From: Candidatus Peregrinibacteria bacterium CG10_big_fil_rev_8_21_14_0_10_55_24
Lineage (GTDB): Bacteria > Patescibacteriota > Gracilibacteria > Peribacterales > Peribacteraceae
Assembly (NCBI GenBank): GCA_002772745.1
Contig: PFDV01000005.1
Span: 197,609-261,608, forward strand
DNA: 64,000 nt
Direction of reading: 5' to 3'
Made by a program: the position numbers and the translations under genes. This document shows positions 23,521-31,182 of this stretch, in pieces. Under the pieces are notes generated by a model. That model was given only the letters and a program-made list of their open reading frames with translations, was not told the origin of the DNA and did no database searches. Numbering within the stretch: position 1 is the stretch's first letter; every line of letters begins with the position of its first letter.

Positions 23521-23603
23521 GACTAGCCAACCCGTCTTCGTCCGCCGCAGGCGGACTGCGCCGGGCAAGCAGACCTGCCTGCGGCAGGCAGGGCTACATC
23601 CGC
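23521..23603 (-). pseudogene. tRNA-Gly 5' fragments separated by palindromes
   Basis: On the minus strand GCGGATGTAGC (first 11 nt of tRNA-Gly(GCC)) is followed by a near copy of the CCTGCC...GGCAGG palindrome (23574-23592), a TCCGCC/GGCGGA palindrome, and then GTTGGCTAGTC, which matches the tRNA's D-loop GTTGGCTAGAG. So a partial tRNA copy was split inside the D-arm by about 60 bp of palindromic DNA. A GCTCCTTCGGAGC hairpin (23508-23520) follows. Between tRNA-Gly(GCC) and the pilin operon there is no gene. Confidence 0.65.
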
Positions 23604-23722
23604 TTGAAAGGGAAAAGAACAACTGCACGGGGCATCCTACGGAGAACAGGCGTCCGGTGCAAGCCTGTGCATCCCTTTGGTACCGGTGGCAGGAACCCCT
23701 CGCTTTGCGCAGCAGAATGCGG

Positions 23723-23728
23723 TATAAT
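23723..23728 (+). promoter_or_regulatory. TATAAT box of the leaderless pilin operon
   Basis: A perfect TATAAT ends 6 nt before the ATG at 23735. There is no Shine-Dalgarno sequence. The predicted transcription start coincides with the start codon. Confidence 0.65.
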
Positions 23729-23734
23729 AGTTTG

Positions 23735-24199
23735 ATGGCTCGATGTATTCTCACTGCGGGGTTCTCCACGGTAATGCTCCTCCTTTGGGCTGCGCCTGTG
23801 ATAGCGGCGACAGAGGACATACATGCGCTCCTCCATCCGGTTCTCGTTGCGGATAGCGCCAACTACGAGCTCCCCAAGAACACGGTGAAGCAACACGAAG
23901 CCTCCGTGCCCATTCTGGAGGACCTTGGTGGCGGCGGCGGGGGAACCAGTATTCCCGTTTCCGGTGGCCCCATTGTGTTCATCACCTACTTCAACAGTGG
24001 GTTACAACTGATTCTGGAGATCGCTGTGGGCATGGCCACGCTGTGGGTGCTCATCAGTGGAGGGCAGATCATGCTCTCCGGGGGCGGGGCGCAAAAGGAT
24101 GCAGCCATCGAGCGCATGAAGTACGCAGTCGTTGGTCTCATCGGCCTCATCTTCGTCGGTGTGCTCCTCAAGTTCCTCAACGCCAGTTTCTTCGTATGA
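23735..24199 (+). CDS. VirB2/pilin-like membrane protein 1
   Basis: A 154-residue protein: signal peptide (MARCILTAGFSTVMLLLWAAPVIAA), a polar exported segment with a GGGGGG run (about 60-70), and two helices (about 85-110 and 130-150) with the loop GGGAQKDAAIERMKYAVVG, typical of TrbC/VirB2-like pilin subunits in Patescibacteria. First of a three-gene operon; its stop overlaps the next start (ATGA). Confidence 0.75.
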   Translation: MARCILTAGFSTVMLLLWAAPVIAATEDIHALLHPVLVADSANYELPKNTVKQHEASVPILEDLGGGGGGTSIPVSGGPIVFITYFNSGLQLILEIAVGMATLWVLISGGQIMLSGGGAQKDAAIERMKYAVVGLIGLIFVGVLLKFLNASFFV

Positions 24200-24771
24200 T
24201 CCGCCTTTTCCGTGCCGCTATCGGCATCCTTACGCTCTTTGCCCCCGGTGTTGCCGTGGCGGCGGTAGATCCCTGCACCTTCCTGGGCGGCAACTGCGGA
24301 ATGCAGAACGTGCCTTTGAATGCCGTTGTTCCCCTCGCGACGTTCATGGTTGTGATTGCCGCCGGTGCGTCCGTCGTTTTTGTGATGGTGGGGGCCATGC
24401 TCATGGCTCTCAATATGGGGGACGAATCGAAAATCGCCCGTGGACGTACCGCCATCCTCTACGCGCTCGGCGGGCTGGCGCTCACCTTTCTCGCGCAGAC
24501 AATTGTTTCCTTCATTACGATCTACTTCGGCGGCGTCTCCGCCGCAGATCCTGCGGTCTCGCTCATGAGCATGGCTGTTTCCGCTATGAAGAGCCTCTTC
24601 ACCATCACCTTCGTCATCATGATGATCTTCGGCGGTTTCTGGATGGTCTATGCCCGCGGAAAGACCGATGAATTCAATAAGGCCAAGATCATGGTGATCT
24701 GGTGCTGCATCGCGGCGATTGTCGTGAATGTGGCGCACGCGTTGGTCCAGGCGGTTCTCAACCTCTTCTGA
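24196..24771 (+). CDS. VirB2/pilin-like membrane protein 2, two pilin units long
   Basis: A 191-residue protein with signal peptide (MIRLFRAAIGILTLFAPGVAVAA), a Cys pair (CTFLGGNC), and four helices in two pairs, as if two pilin-like units were joined: 40-70 and 85-110, then 120-150 and 165-190. The loop GDESKIARGRTAILYALGG is the usual pilin loop. Translation is coupled to the previous gene by an ATGA overlap. Ends in TGA, which shows that UGA is a stop here. Confidence 0.72.
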   Translation: MIRLFRAAIGILTLFAPGVAVAAVDPCTFLGGNCGMQNVPLNAVVPLATFMVVIAAGASVVFVMVGAMLMALNMGDESKIARGRTAILYALGGLALTFLAQTIVSFITIYFGGVSAADPAVSLMSMAVSAMKSLFTITFVIMMIFGGFWMVYARGKTDEFNKAKIMVIWCCIAAIVVNVAHALVQAVLNLF

Positions 24772-24776
24772 TTCCT

Positions 24777-25133
24777 ATGTACTTTCTCATCATTCTCTTT
24801 CGCGCCATTCTCCCCGTTGCCGAGGCGAGCAATGTCTTCACGGACAAGTTCTGCGGCATCTTGCATGGTGGCGACTGCTCCTCCGGTGCGGGATTCATAG
24901 CGGTCATGTCCGTGCGTGTGGTGAATTTCTTCTCCACCCTTATCGGCGGTGCGGCGGTGATTGCCATCGTCTATGGTGCTTTCAAAATCGTAAGCTCCGC
25001 CGGGAACGATCAGGGCAGAGAAACAGGCAAGCAGGTGATCACCGCCGCGGTGATCGGCCTCATCCTGGCCTTAAGCGCCGAGGCCATCGTGCAGTTCGTC
25101 GTGAACTTCGTGCTCGATATTCCGGGGACCTAA
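24777..25133 (+). CDS. VirB2/pilin-like membrane protein 3
   Basis: A 118-residue protein with signal-like N-terminus (MYFLIILFRAILPVAEA), a Cys pair (CGILHGGDC) and two helices (about 45-72 and 88-112) flanking the loop SSAGNDQGRETGKQVITAAVIG. Starts 5 nt after the previous stop. The three proteins probably form a pilus or membrane channel with PrgI and VirB4 encoded elsewhere. An inverted heptamer array ends the operon. Confidence 0.75.
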   Translation: MYFLIILFRAILPVAEASNVFTDKFCGILHGGDCSSGAGFIAVMSVRVVNFFSTLIGGAAVIAIVYGAFKIVSSAGNDQGRETGKQVITAAVIGLILALSAEAIVQFVVNFVLDIPGT

Positions 25134-25140
25134 ATTTTCG

Positions 25141-25209
25141 GGTATCACGTATTGCGTATCCAGTAGTTAGGGAGATACTCCTCAATACTTGATACATTTG
25201 CTCTATACT
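25141..25209. repeat. Inverted 7-bp arrays between pilin operon and metG
   Basis: Left side GGTATCA, CGTATTG, CGTATCC, AGTAGTT, AGGGAG; right side has the complement type (GATACTC, AATACTT, GATACAT, TATACTG). The last unit contains the TATACT that serves as the -10 box of metG, so the repeat supplies a promoter. Confidence 0.7.
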
Positions 25210-25216
25210 GATTCCA

Positions 25217-26761
25217 ATGAGTGCACGTCAGTACATCACGACGGCTATCGACTACCCCAACGCGGCTCCTCACATGGGGCATGTTTTGGAGAAGGTACTC
25301 GCGGATGTGTGTGCCCGATGGATGCGCCTTCGGGGGGATGCGGTGCGCTTCCAGATCGGCACCGATGAGCATGGCGTGAAGATCGCACGCAAGGCCAAGG
25401 AGGAAGGTGTCATGCCGCAGGAACTCGTGGACCGCAATGTGCCGCTCTTCCAGGATCTCTACGGGCGGCTCCAGATCTCCTACGACGCCTTTGTGCGCAC
25501 GACCGACCGCAAGCGGCACTGGCCGACGGTGGAGGCGCTCTGGCGCAAGCTCCAGGAGGCCGGAAAACTCGAAAAGCGCAGCTACACCGGGCTCTACTGC
25601 TCTGGATGTGAGCGATTTCTGACCAAGAAGGATCTGGAAGACGGCAAGTGCGTTACGCACAAGGTCGCTCCCGAGGAGGTCACCGAGGAGAACTGGTTCT
25701 TCACGTTGGGCGAGGATGCGCTGTGGCTTAAAAAACTCCTCACGAAGAAGGGGAAGGGCGGGTACACCATCGTCCCGGAGTTCCGTGCGCCAGAAACACT
25801 CATGCTCATCGAGCAGGGACTTGAGGACGTGTCCTTCTCGCGTTCACGGGAGAGCCTCACGTGGGGGATTCCCGTCCCCGACGATCCCGATCACGTGATG
25901 TACGTGTGGTGCGATGCGCTCACGAACTACATCTCCGGGCTGGGGTTTTTCACCAACCATGAGGATCGCACGTTCTGGGATGATGCGCAGGTCACGCATG
26001 TGATCGGCAAGGACATCGCGCGGTTCCATGCGCTCATCTGGCCGGCAATGCTCAAGGCGGCCAATGTGCGTACTCCCGATACGCTCCTCATCCACGGGTT
26101 CCTCACGAGTGAGGGGGAGAAGATGTCCAAGAGCCTGGGGAATGTGGTGAATCCCGAGGATGTCCTCTCGCGATTCTCCGGCAACCCCGACCCGTTGCGG
26201 TTCTACCTGAGTCACGAGGTGCCGGTGGGGCGCGACGGAGATTTCTCGTGGGAGCGCATCACGGAACTCTATGACTCCGCATTACGTAACCAACTGGGTA
26301 ATCTCTTGAATCGGATCCTCGTGATGCTCAAGAAGGAGAGTGGCGCATTGCAGATTGACTCCAAAGCTTCCGATGCCAAACAGGTTGCTGAGAAATGGGC
26401 ATCCTACACGGAGCGCATGGATGGTTTTACTCTTCACGAGGGAATTAAGCTCAGCATGGAGTGGGTGAGGTTGATGAATGAGGGGTTCAATGATGCGGCC
26501 CCCTGGAAGATCAAGGATGATGCGAAGCAGAAAGTCAGTGTCCTCAGCGCGTTTGCAGAGTACGTGCGGCATGTCGCCCTCATGCTTCTGCCCTTCATTC
26601 CTCAGACCGCGCAGGAGATCTCCCGCCAGCTCAACGTACCCTACGCAGAAAAAATGCTCGAGAAGGACTTCGTGATCACTCCGGCGATGCGAGAGTGGGG
26701 AAGTCAAAAAGACTGGAGGACGGTAGGGGAACCCAAGATCCTCTTCGCGCCGCTTGAGTAG
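25217..26761 (+). CDS. metG: Methionyl-tRNA synthetase
   Basis: A 514-residue class I synthetase that charges tRNA-Met. HIGH-type motif PHMGH (about 18-22), zinc knuckle CSGCERFLTKKDLEDGKC, KMSKS at about 303 and the alpha-helical anticodon-binding domain. It lacks the C-terminal EMAP/Trbp111 domain, as is common in small genomes. TATACT lies 7 nt before the ATG, so the transcript is probably leaderless. Confidence 0.96.
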   Translation: MSARQYITTAIDYPNAAPHMGHVLEKVLADVCARWMRLRGDAVRFQIGTDEHGVKIARKAKEEGVMPQELVDRNVPLFQDLYGRLQISYDAFVRTTDRKRHWPTVEALWRKLQEAGKLEKRSYTGLYCSGCERFLTKKDLEDGKCVTHKVAPEEVTEENWFFTLGEDALWLKKLLTKKGKGGYTIVPEFRAPETLMLIEQGLEDVSFSRSRESLTWGIPVPDDPDHVMYVWCDALTNYISGLGFFTNHEDRTFWDDAQVTHVIGKDIARFHALIWPAMLKAANVRTPDTLLIHGFLTSEGEKMSKSLGNVVNPEDVLSRFSGNPDPLRFYLSHEVPVGRDGDFSWERITELYDSALRNQLGNLLNRILVMLKKESGALQIDSKASDAKQVAEKWASYTERMDGFTLHEGIKLSMEWVRLMNEGFNDAAPWKIKDDAKQKVSVLSAFAEYVRHVALMLLPFIPQTAQEISRQLNVPYAEKMLEKDFVITPAMREWGSQKDWRTVGEPKILFAPLE

Positions 26762-26762
26762 C

Positions 26763-26781
26763 GTATATACAATGTATATAC
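26763..26781. repeat. GTATATAC repeat after metG
   Basis: GTATATAC-AAT-GTATATAC: two copies of a self-complementary octamer. It could be an operator or a small hairpin. It lies 2 bp after the metG stop; the following 150 bp lead to the next gene and contain a TGC-TAGAAT extended -10 motif (26831-26839). Confidence 0.5.
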
Positions 26782-26934
26782 AGTCTGCTTCGCAATAGTC
26801 GGCTATTTCCTCGACAGCATGGAGTCGTGTGCTAGAATTGCCCTGCTTCCGAAAGCTCAACCACACGCACACGCGGAAGGTACCAGGCGAAGGGAGCACG
26901 ATTACTTCTTACCCCTTTTGGTATGTTTGATCCT

Positions 26935-27228
26935 ATGGCGGACCTGGTTGGTGACCAGGGCGTCGGCGACGACGATTCCAGCCCTGCTCCGGCCCCCGTT
27001 CGCAGCGGCAGAGGAGACGGCAACCGCAAGTTTGCGGATGAGCTGCACTCCATCACCATTCATGCGCAGCAGCGCACGTTCTACATCGACCTCAAGCAGT
27101 CGGGGAACGGCAAGTTCTTTAAAGTCTCCGAAAAGTCCCGCGGTGGGCAGAAGACCACCATCATGTTCGATGCCGAAGACCTGCCCAAGTTCATCGAGGC
27201 GCTCCAGGAGATGCAGAATCATCTTTAG
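26935..27228 (+). CDS. PUR-alpha-like nucleic acid-binding protein (DUF3276)
   Basis: A 97-residue protein. After an acidic/proline-rich tail (1-30), residues about 32-95 form one PUR repeat (ELHSITIHAQQRTFYIDLKQSGNGKFFKVSEKS...TTIMFDAEDLPKFIEALQEM), a Whirly-like fold that binds single-stranded DNA or RNA and usually acts as a dimer. An ATG 12 nt upstream is possible; TATGTT 7 nt before 26935 favours this start. The stop overlaps the convergent SLH gene by 4 nt. Confidence 0.8.
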   Translation: MADLVGDQGVGDDDSSPAPAPVRSGRGDGNRKFADELHSITIHAQQRTFYIDLKQSGNGKFFKVSEKSRGGQKTTIMFDAEDLPKFIEALQEMQNHL

Positions 27229-28655
27229 AGAAACAGCAGAGACCGCTCTCTGAGGAGCGTCTCAGAATCCGGGGAAGCCGCTTGCGGCTCCTCGGGTTCC
27301 TGCGTGTCTAAGGATTCCTCGTTCTCTGTTGCTTCTTTTGTGTCCGTGAGATCTTCTGTCGTGCCCAAGGAGGATTCCTCTTCGGCCGGCAGTGTCTCCT
27401 CATCGTCCGTGGGAACCACGTAGCCGTTGATCCTCGGGTTCGTGACGAGGAGCAGATAGACGAGCTTTGCCGCCTCTGCACGGGTGATCGGCTGCTGAGG
27501 GCGGAAGGTACCGTCGCCGTACCCTTCGACGATATTGAGCTGCACGGCCCGATCCACGTAGGGAAAGAACCAGGAATCAAAGGGAACGTCGGCAAAATTC
27601 ACGTTGATGTAATAGCCCTCAGGCGGTTTGATGTCCGTGGCCTCAAAGAGCATTTTGAGCGCCTCTGCTCGGCTGACCGGCTGGTCCGGACGGAACGTGC
27701 CGTCTTCGTACCCCTCAACGATGCCGTAGTGCAGGGCGGTATAGACTACGCGCCGTCGCAGCGTGCGATCCGCGCTCTCGCGGGGACGTGCGATTGCCGG
27801 GAGGTCTGCAAAACCCTGTGCGGTTGCATCGACGTCGGTATCCAGTCGGGTGCAGCTGCTTAAGAGAGCGAGTTTGAGAAGTTCGAATCGCGAGATGAGT
27901 TGGTCCGGTCGGAACGGACGCGTGTGCCCTTCGCCGAAGCCGTCGACGATGCGGGTGTAATCGGGGAGCGTTTTAATGTTGTGGAGTTTGAGTACGGCAT
28001 CACGTACCCAGTGATCCTCAATATCCGTGAAGAGCGTGACTGGTGCCGCCCAGATCAGGCAGGCGTTCTCCAGTGGGTTTTCTCCGCTCGTCACCTCCTC
28101 GCCGTCCATGACGCTGTCACGGTCTGTGTCTGCTTCTGTGGGGTTGGTGCCTTCCACGAACTCTTCGCGATTACTGAGGCCATCGTCATCCGCGTCCGCG
28201 TCGGCATCCTGTGCATCCTGACCGGAGAGGTCGTGCGCCGCCTCGTACTCGTCGGGCAAACCGTCTCCGTCCGTGTCGGTACGGTAATCGCTATCCAGCG
28301 GGAACGGATCGTCGAAGTCATTGATGCCGTCACCGTCGGTATCGGGGTTACTTGGTTCGGTGCCAAAGTAGAGTTCCTGTCCGTTGGGGAGGCCATCGCC
28401 ATCCAGATCGTAGGTGTAGTCGTCGCGACGATCGAGAGGGTTGCGACCTGCGGAAACTTCCGATCCGTCGGCTTCTCCGCCCCGATCCGTATCTGCGTTA
28501 AAAGGATCCGTTTCTCCCGAATCCACGATGCCGTTCCCGTTTATATCCTCGTCAACGTTGAGAATGCCGTCGCCATCCGCATCCGACGGGAGCTCCTGTG
28601 CTTGCGCAGGGTGGGCACAGAAGAGAAGCAGCAGGAAACAGAGGAATGTGCGCAT
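27225..28655 (-). CDS. Exported protein with thrombospondin-3 repeats and three SLH domains
   Basis: A 476-residue protein: signal peptide (MRTFLCFLLLLFCAHPAQA), then seven or so Asp-rich calcium-binding repeats (DADGDGILNVDEDINGNGI..., about 20-195), then SLH-type domains around 205-260, 290-350 and 355-420 (VEGYEDGTFRPDQPVSRAEALKMLF, VEGYGDGTFRPQQPITRAEAAKLVY), and an acidic tail. SLH domains hold proteins on cell-wall polymers, so this is a candidate S-layer or surface anchor protein. Start placed at the second Met, 10 nt after TATCAT. Confidence 0.9.
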   Translation of the reverse strand: MRTFLCFLLLLFCAHPAQAQELPSDADGDGILNVDEDINGNGIVDSGETDPFNADTDRGGEADGSEVSAGRNPLDRRDDYTYDLDGDGLPNGQELYFGTEPSNPDTDGDGINDFDDPFPLDSDYRTDTDGDGLPDEYEAAHDLSGQDAQDADADADDDGLSNREEFVEGTNPTEADTDRDSVMDGEEVTSGENPLENACLIWAAPVTLFTDIEDHWVRDAVLKLHNIKTLPDYTRIVDGFGEGHTRPFRPDQLISRFELLKLALLSSCTRLDTDVDATAQGFADLPAIARPRESADRTLRRRVVYTALHYGIVEGYEDGTFRPDQPVSRAEALKMLFEATDIKPPEGYYINVNFADVPFDSWFFPYVDRAVQLNIVEGYGDGTFRPQQPITRAEAAKLVYLLLVTNPRINGYVVPTDDEETLPAEEESSLGTTEDLTDTKEATENEESLDTQEPEEPQAASPDSETLLRERSLLFL

Positions 28656-28780
28656 GGCCTCAAGCATGATAGCACGTGTGCGCGAAGCATCGCGCGAGTA
28701 TTACGCTGCCGCGCACCGGCGTCCTTCTCCTCTTGAACCATCGCGTCCGCGAAGGGGCGCTCTGTTGTGTGTGTAGGGTT

Positions 28781-29653
28781 CTATGCCCGATGTCCTCTCT
28801 GCCACTCGGCACCGCTCATCGGACGCTTCCCCGGCGATTGCAGCATGCGGACGAAGAGGGTGGTTCCCTGTGCGCAGGGGAGAGGGAGCGTGTCCGGTGC
28901 AGCATCGAGTTCTGTAGCGAGGAGCTTTACCTCTTCTCCCGTAATGCGGCAGCGTACGCCGGGCCACGGGACCAGCGCGCGCACATGCCGGTCAATCTCC
29001 TCTGCTGTCTGCTCACGCGGGTCTGCAATGCCGTCGCTGCGCGTGAGCTTGGTGCACTGCGTGGCATCGCGTTCCTCCTGAACATGGGGATGGAGAGGTT
29101 CCTTGAGCGTGCGAACGAGCAGGGAGGCGCCCAGTACACTCAGCCGGTCATGCAGCGTCTGTGCCGTCTCGCGCGGTTCGATGGCCGTACGCTCCTGCGC
29201 GAGGATCGGCCCGGCATCCAAGCGTTCTACGATGTGTTGGATGGTGACGCCCGTCTCGCTGTCTCCCGCGAGGAGCGCGTGTTGGATGGGGGAGGCCCCT
29301 CGCCAACGCGGCAAGAGCGATGGGTGCACGTTTACGGGAGCGATTGAGGGTATGGTGAGCAGGGCGGGCTTGAGGAGTTGTCCGTACGCCACCACCACGA
29401 TGAAATCAGGTTGGAGTGGTGCAATCTCCTCTGCATGGGCGTTGATATCCTCGGGTTGGAGCACGGGGATGCCGTGGTTCTCTGCGAGGAGTTTTACAGG
29501 GGGAGGACACATCTCCTGCGAGCGTCCAACGGGCTTATCGGGCTGCGTAATCACCGTGTGCACGTTCAAAGATTGATCTTCCAGGAGTGCCTGGAGTGAA
29601 GGAACCGCAAAAGCGGGTGTTCCGCAGAAAACGATGCGTAAGGGTTCTGCCAT
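28781..29653 (-). CDS. fmt: Methionyl-tRNA formyltransferase
   Basis: A 290-residue enzyme that formylates initiator Met-tRNA. Motifs: IVFCGTPAFAVPSL, QPDKPVGRSQ, VVAYGQLLKPALL, VNVHPSLLPRWRGASPIQHALLAGDSETGVTI (catalytic Asn, His and Asp region), and the C-terminal OB domain. It shares a divergent promoter with rbfA; a TACACT ends 7 nt before its ATG. Confidence 0.95.
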   Translation of the reverse strand: MAEPLRIVFCGTPAFAVPSLQALLEDQSLNVHTVITQPDKPVGRSQEMCPPPVKLLAENHGIPVLQPEDINAHAEEIAPLQPDFIVVVAYGQLLKPALLTIPSIAPVNVHPSLLPRWRGASPIQHALLAGDSETGVTIQHIVERLDAGPILAQERTAIEPRETAQTLHDRLSVLGASLLVRTLKEPLHPHVQEERDATQCTKLTRSDGIADPREQTAEEIDRHVRALVPWPGVRCRITGEEVKLLATELDAAPDTLPLPCAQGTTLFVRMLQSPGKRPMSGAEWQRGHRA

Positions 29654-29660
29654 CCTGCGT

Positions 29661-29670
29661 AGTGTACACT
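29661..29670. promoter_or_regulatory. Palindromic divergent -10 box of fmt and rbfA
   Basis: AGTGTACACT is self-complementary and provides TACACT on both strands: 7 nt before the fmt ATG on minus, 14 nt before the rbfA ATG on plus. One palindrome could thus drive two opposite transcripts, of which only one can be made at a time. Confidence 0.55.
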
Positions 29671-29684
29671 GCTTCCCGTTCGCC

Positions 29685-30008
29685 ATGCCTCGTCGCCCCG
29701 CCATGCTCGCCTCTGTTATCCGGGAGTTGATTGCCCCGGAACTCCCGCAGTGTCCTCAGGAGTGCGGGGTCGTCACGATCACAGAAGTCGAAGTTTCGCG
29801 GGATTACTCCTACGCCACGGTGTACGTGAGCGCGATAGCGCACCCTGATCTCGCATTGGAACATTTCGAAGATCGTGTGCACGAACTCCAGCACCGATTG
29901 AGCGTTCTCAAGCGCAAACGCATTCCGCTCCTGAGGTTTCGTATTGACCGGAGGGGCGAACGTGCTGCTCGTTTGGAGGCCTTGCTTGATGCGGAAGAGG
30001 AGCGGTAG
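29685..30008 (+). CDS. rbfA: Ribosome-binding factor A
   Basis: A 107-residue KH-like protein for 30S maturation. ASVIRELIAPELPQC...GVVTITEVEVSRDYSYATVYVSAI matches RbfA, with the C-terminal RIPLLRFRID before the last helix. Start at 29685; an ATG at 29703 is also possible. Confidence 0.9.
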   Translation: MPRRPAMLASVIRELIAPELPQCPQECGVVTITEVEVSRDYSYATVYVSAIAHPDLALEHFEDRVHELQHRLSVLKRKRIPLLRFRIDRRGERAARLEALLDAEEER

Positions 30009-30126
30009 ATTCCGCTTAGCATTTCGTTACCAGAAGATAGCCTGATTTTTTGGCAACACGGAGCGGTTGAAGCGTTTGCTGTGCCCCTCGTAAACTAACT
30101 CCCTTTTGGGTCTCTCTTCTCCTTAT

Positions 30127-31182
30127 ATGCTCGTCAAGCACGACACAGATCGGGTGCGCGACCTCCTCGCCGGGGCACAGCGCATCGTCTGCGTCTGTCA
30201 CCGCAATCCCGATGGGGATGCCATTGGCGCACTCTTGGGGATGGGGTTACTGGTGGAGCGTGCCCTTCCTTCGTGCTCCGTAGTTTTCCACTGTCTGGAT
30301 CCCGTCCCCGAGACATTCCACTTCCTACCCGCTGCACAGCGCGTGCAGCAAACCTGTGGGTGGCGCAGTGGAGATCTCGTCCTCTTTCTCGATAGTGCCG
30401 AACCCAAACTCACGGGACTCCACGAAACGCACCCCGAACTCTTCGATGGGACATATCCCTCCATCGTTCTGGATCATCATCCTACAAATACGCGCTTCGG
30501 CACGGTGAATATCATTGTTGACGGGGCGGCTTCGACGTGCGAGATCGTGGTGCAGCTTGCCGATGCTCTGAGCTGGCCCATCGATGGGAATATCGCCACG
30601 TGCCTGCTGACGGGCGTGTACACGGATACGGGAGGACTTCTCCATAGCAATACCACCACGATGGTGTACCGCACGGTGGCGAGATTGCTTCGCAGCGGGG
30701 CGCGTCAGCAGGAGATCGTGCGCGCGGTATTCCGCACTGCGCGCGTGAGTACGCTCAAGCTTTGGGGGCGCGTGCTCGAAAAAATTTCCCTTACTCCGGA
30801 GGGGGCTGCCGTCTCTGCGGTGACGGAAGGTGATTTCCGCGCTACGGGTGCGGGCTACTCCGACCTCACCGGTGCCATTGACTACGTGAACGCCGTCCCA
30901 GGTATGCGTTTCTCCCTTATCCTTTCGCAGCGCGGCGATGTCGTCAAAGGATCACTCAGAACCCTGCGTGACGATGTGGATGTGTCGGCGATGGCGGGGC
31001 GCTTTAAGGGTGGGGGCCATCGCAAGGCTGCCGGGTTCTCGCTCCACGGGACACTTATGCCGGAGGTTCGCTGGAAGGTGGTGGAGTCTCCTGAGGATGC
31101 TCAGTCTCCGTCTTCTCAGCAGTCGTCTCCTTCGCTGGTGTCTCTTGCTTCGGTGCCGGAGGAGTGGCCTGGCGCGTCATGA
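30127..31182 (+). CDS. nrnA: DHH/DHHA1 phosphoesterase, NrnA-like
   Basis: A 351-residue oligoribonuclease/pAp-phosphatase type enzyme that degrades nanoRNA or cyclic dinucleotide products. DHH motifs: CHRNPDGDAIGALLG, FLDSAEP, VLDHHPTN, GVYTDTGG; DHHA1 motif GGGHRKAAGFSL. The last 40 or so residues (from about 31055) are low complexity and overlap, on the other strand, the Pro/Glu/Thr-rich end of virB4; one of the two tails may be looser than it looks. Confidence 0.9.
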   Translation: MLVKHDTDRVRDLLAGAQRIVCVCHRNPDGDAIGALLGMGLLVERALPSCSVVFHCLDPVPETFHFLPAAQRVQQTCGWRSGDLVLFLDSAEPKLTGLHETHPELFDGTYPSIVLDHHPTNTRFGTVNIIVDGAASTCEIVVQLADALSWPIDGNIATCLLTGVYTDTGGLLHSNTTTMVYRTVARLLRSGARQQEIVRAVFRTARVSTLKLWGRVLEKISLTPEGAAVSAVTEGDFRATGAGYSDLTGAIDYVNAVPGMRFSLILSQRGDVVKGSLRTLRDDVDVSAMAGRFKGGGHRKAAGFSLHGTLMPEVRWKVVESPEDAQSPSSQQSSPSLVSLASVPEEWPGAS

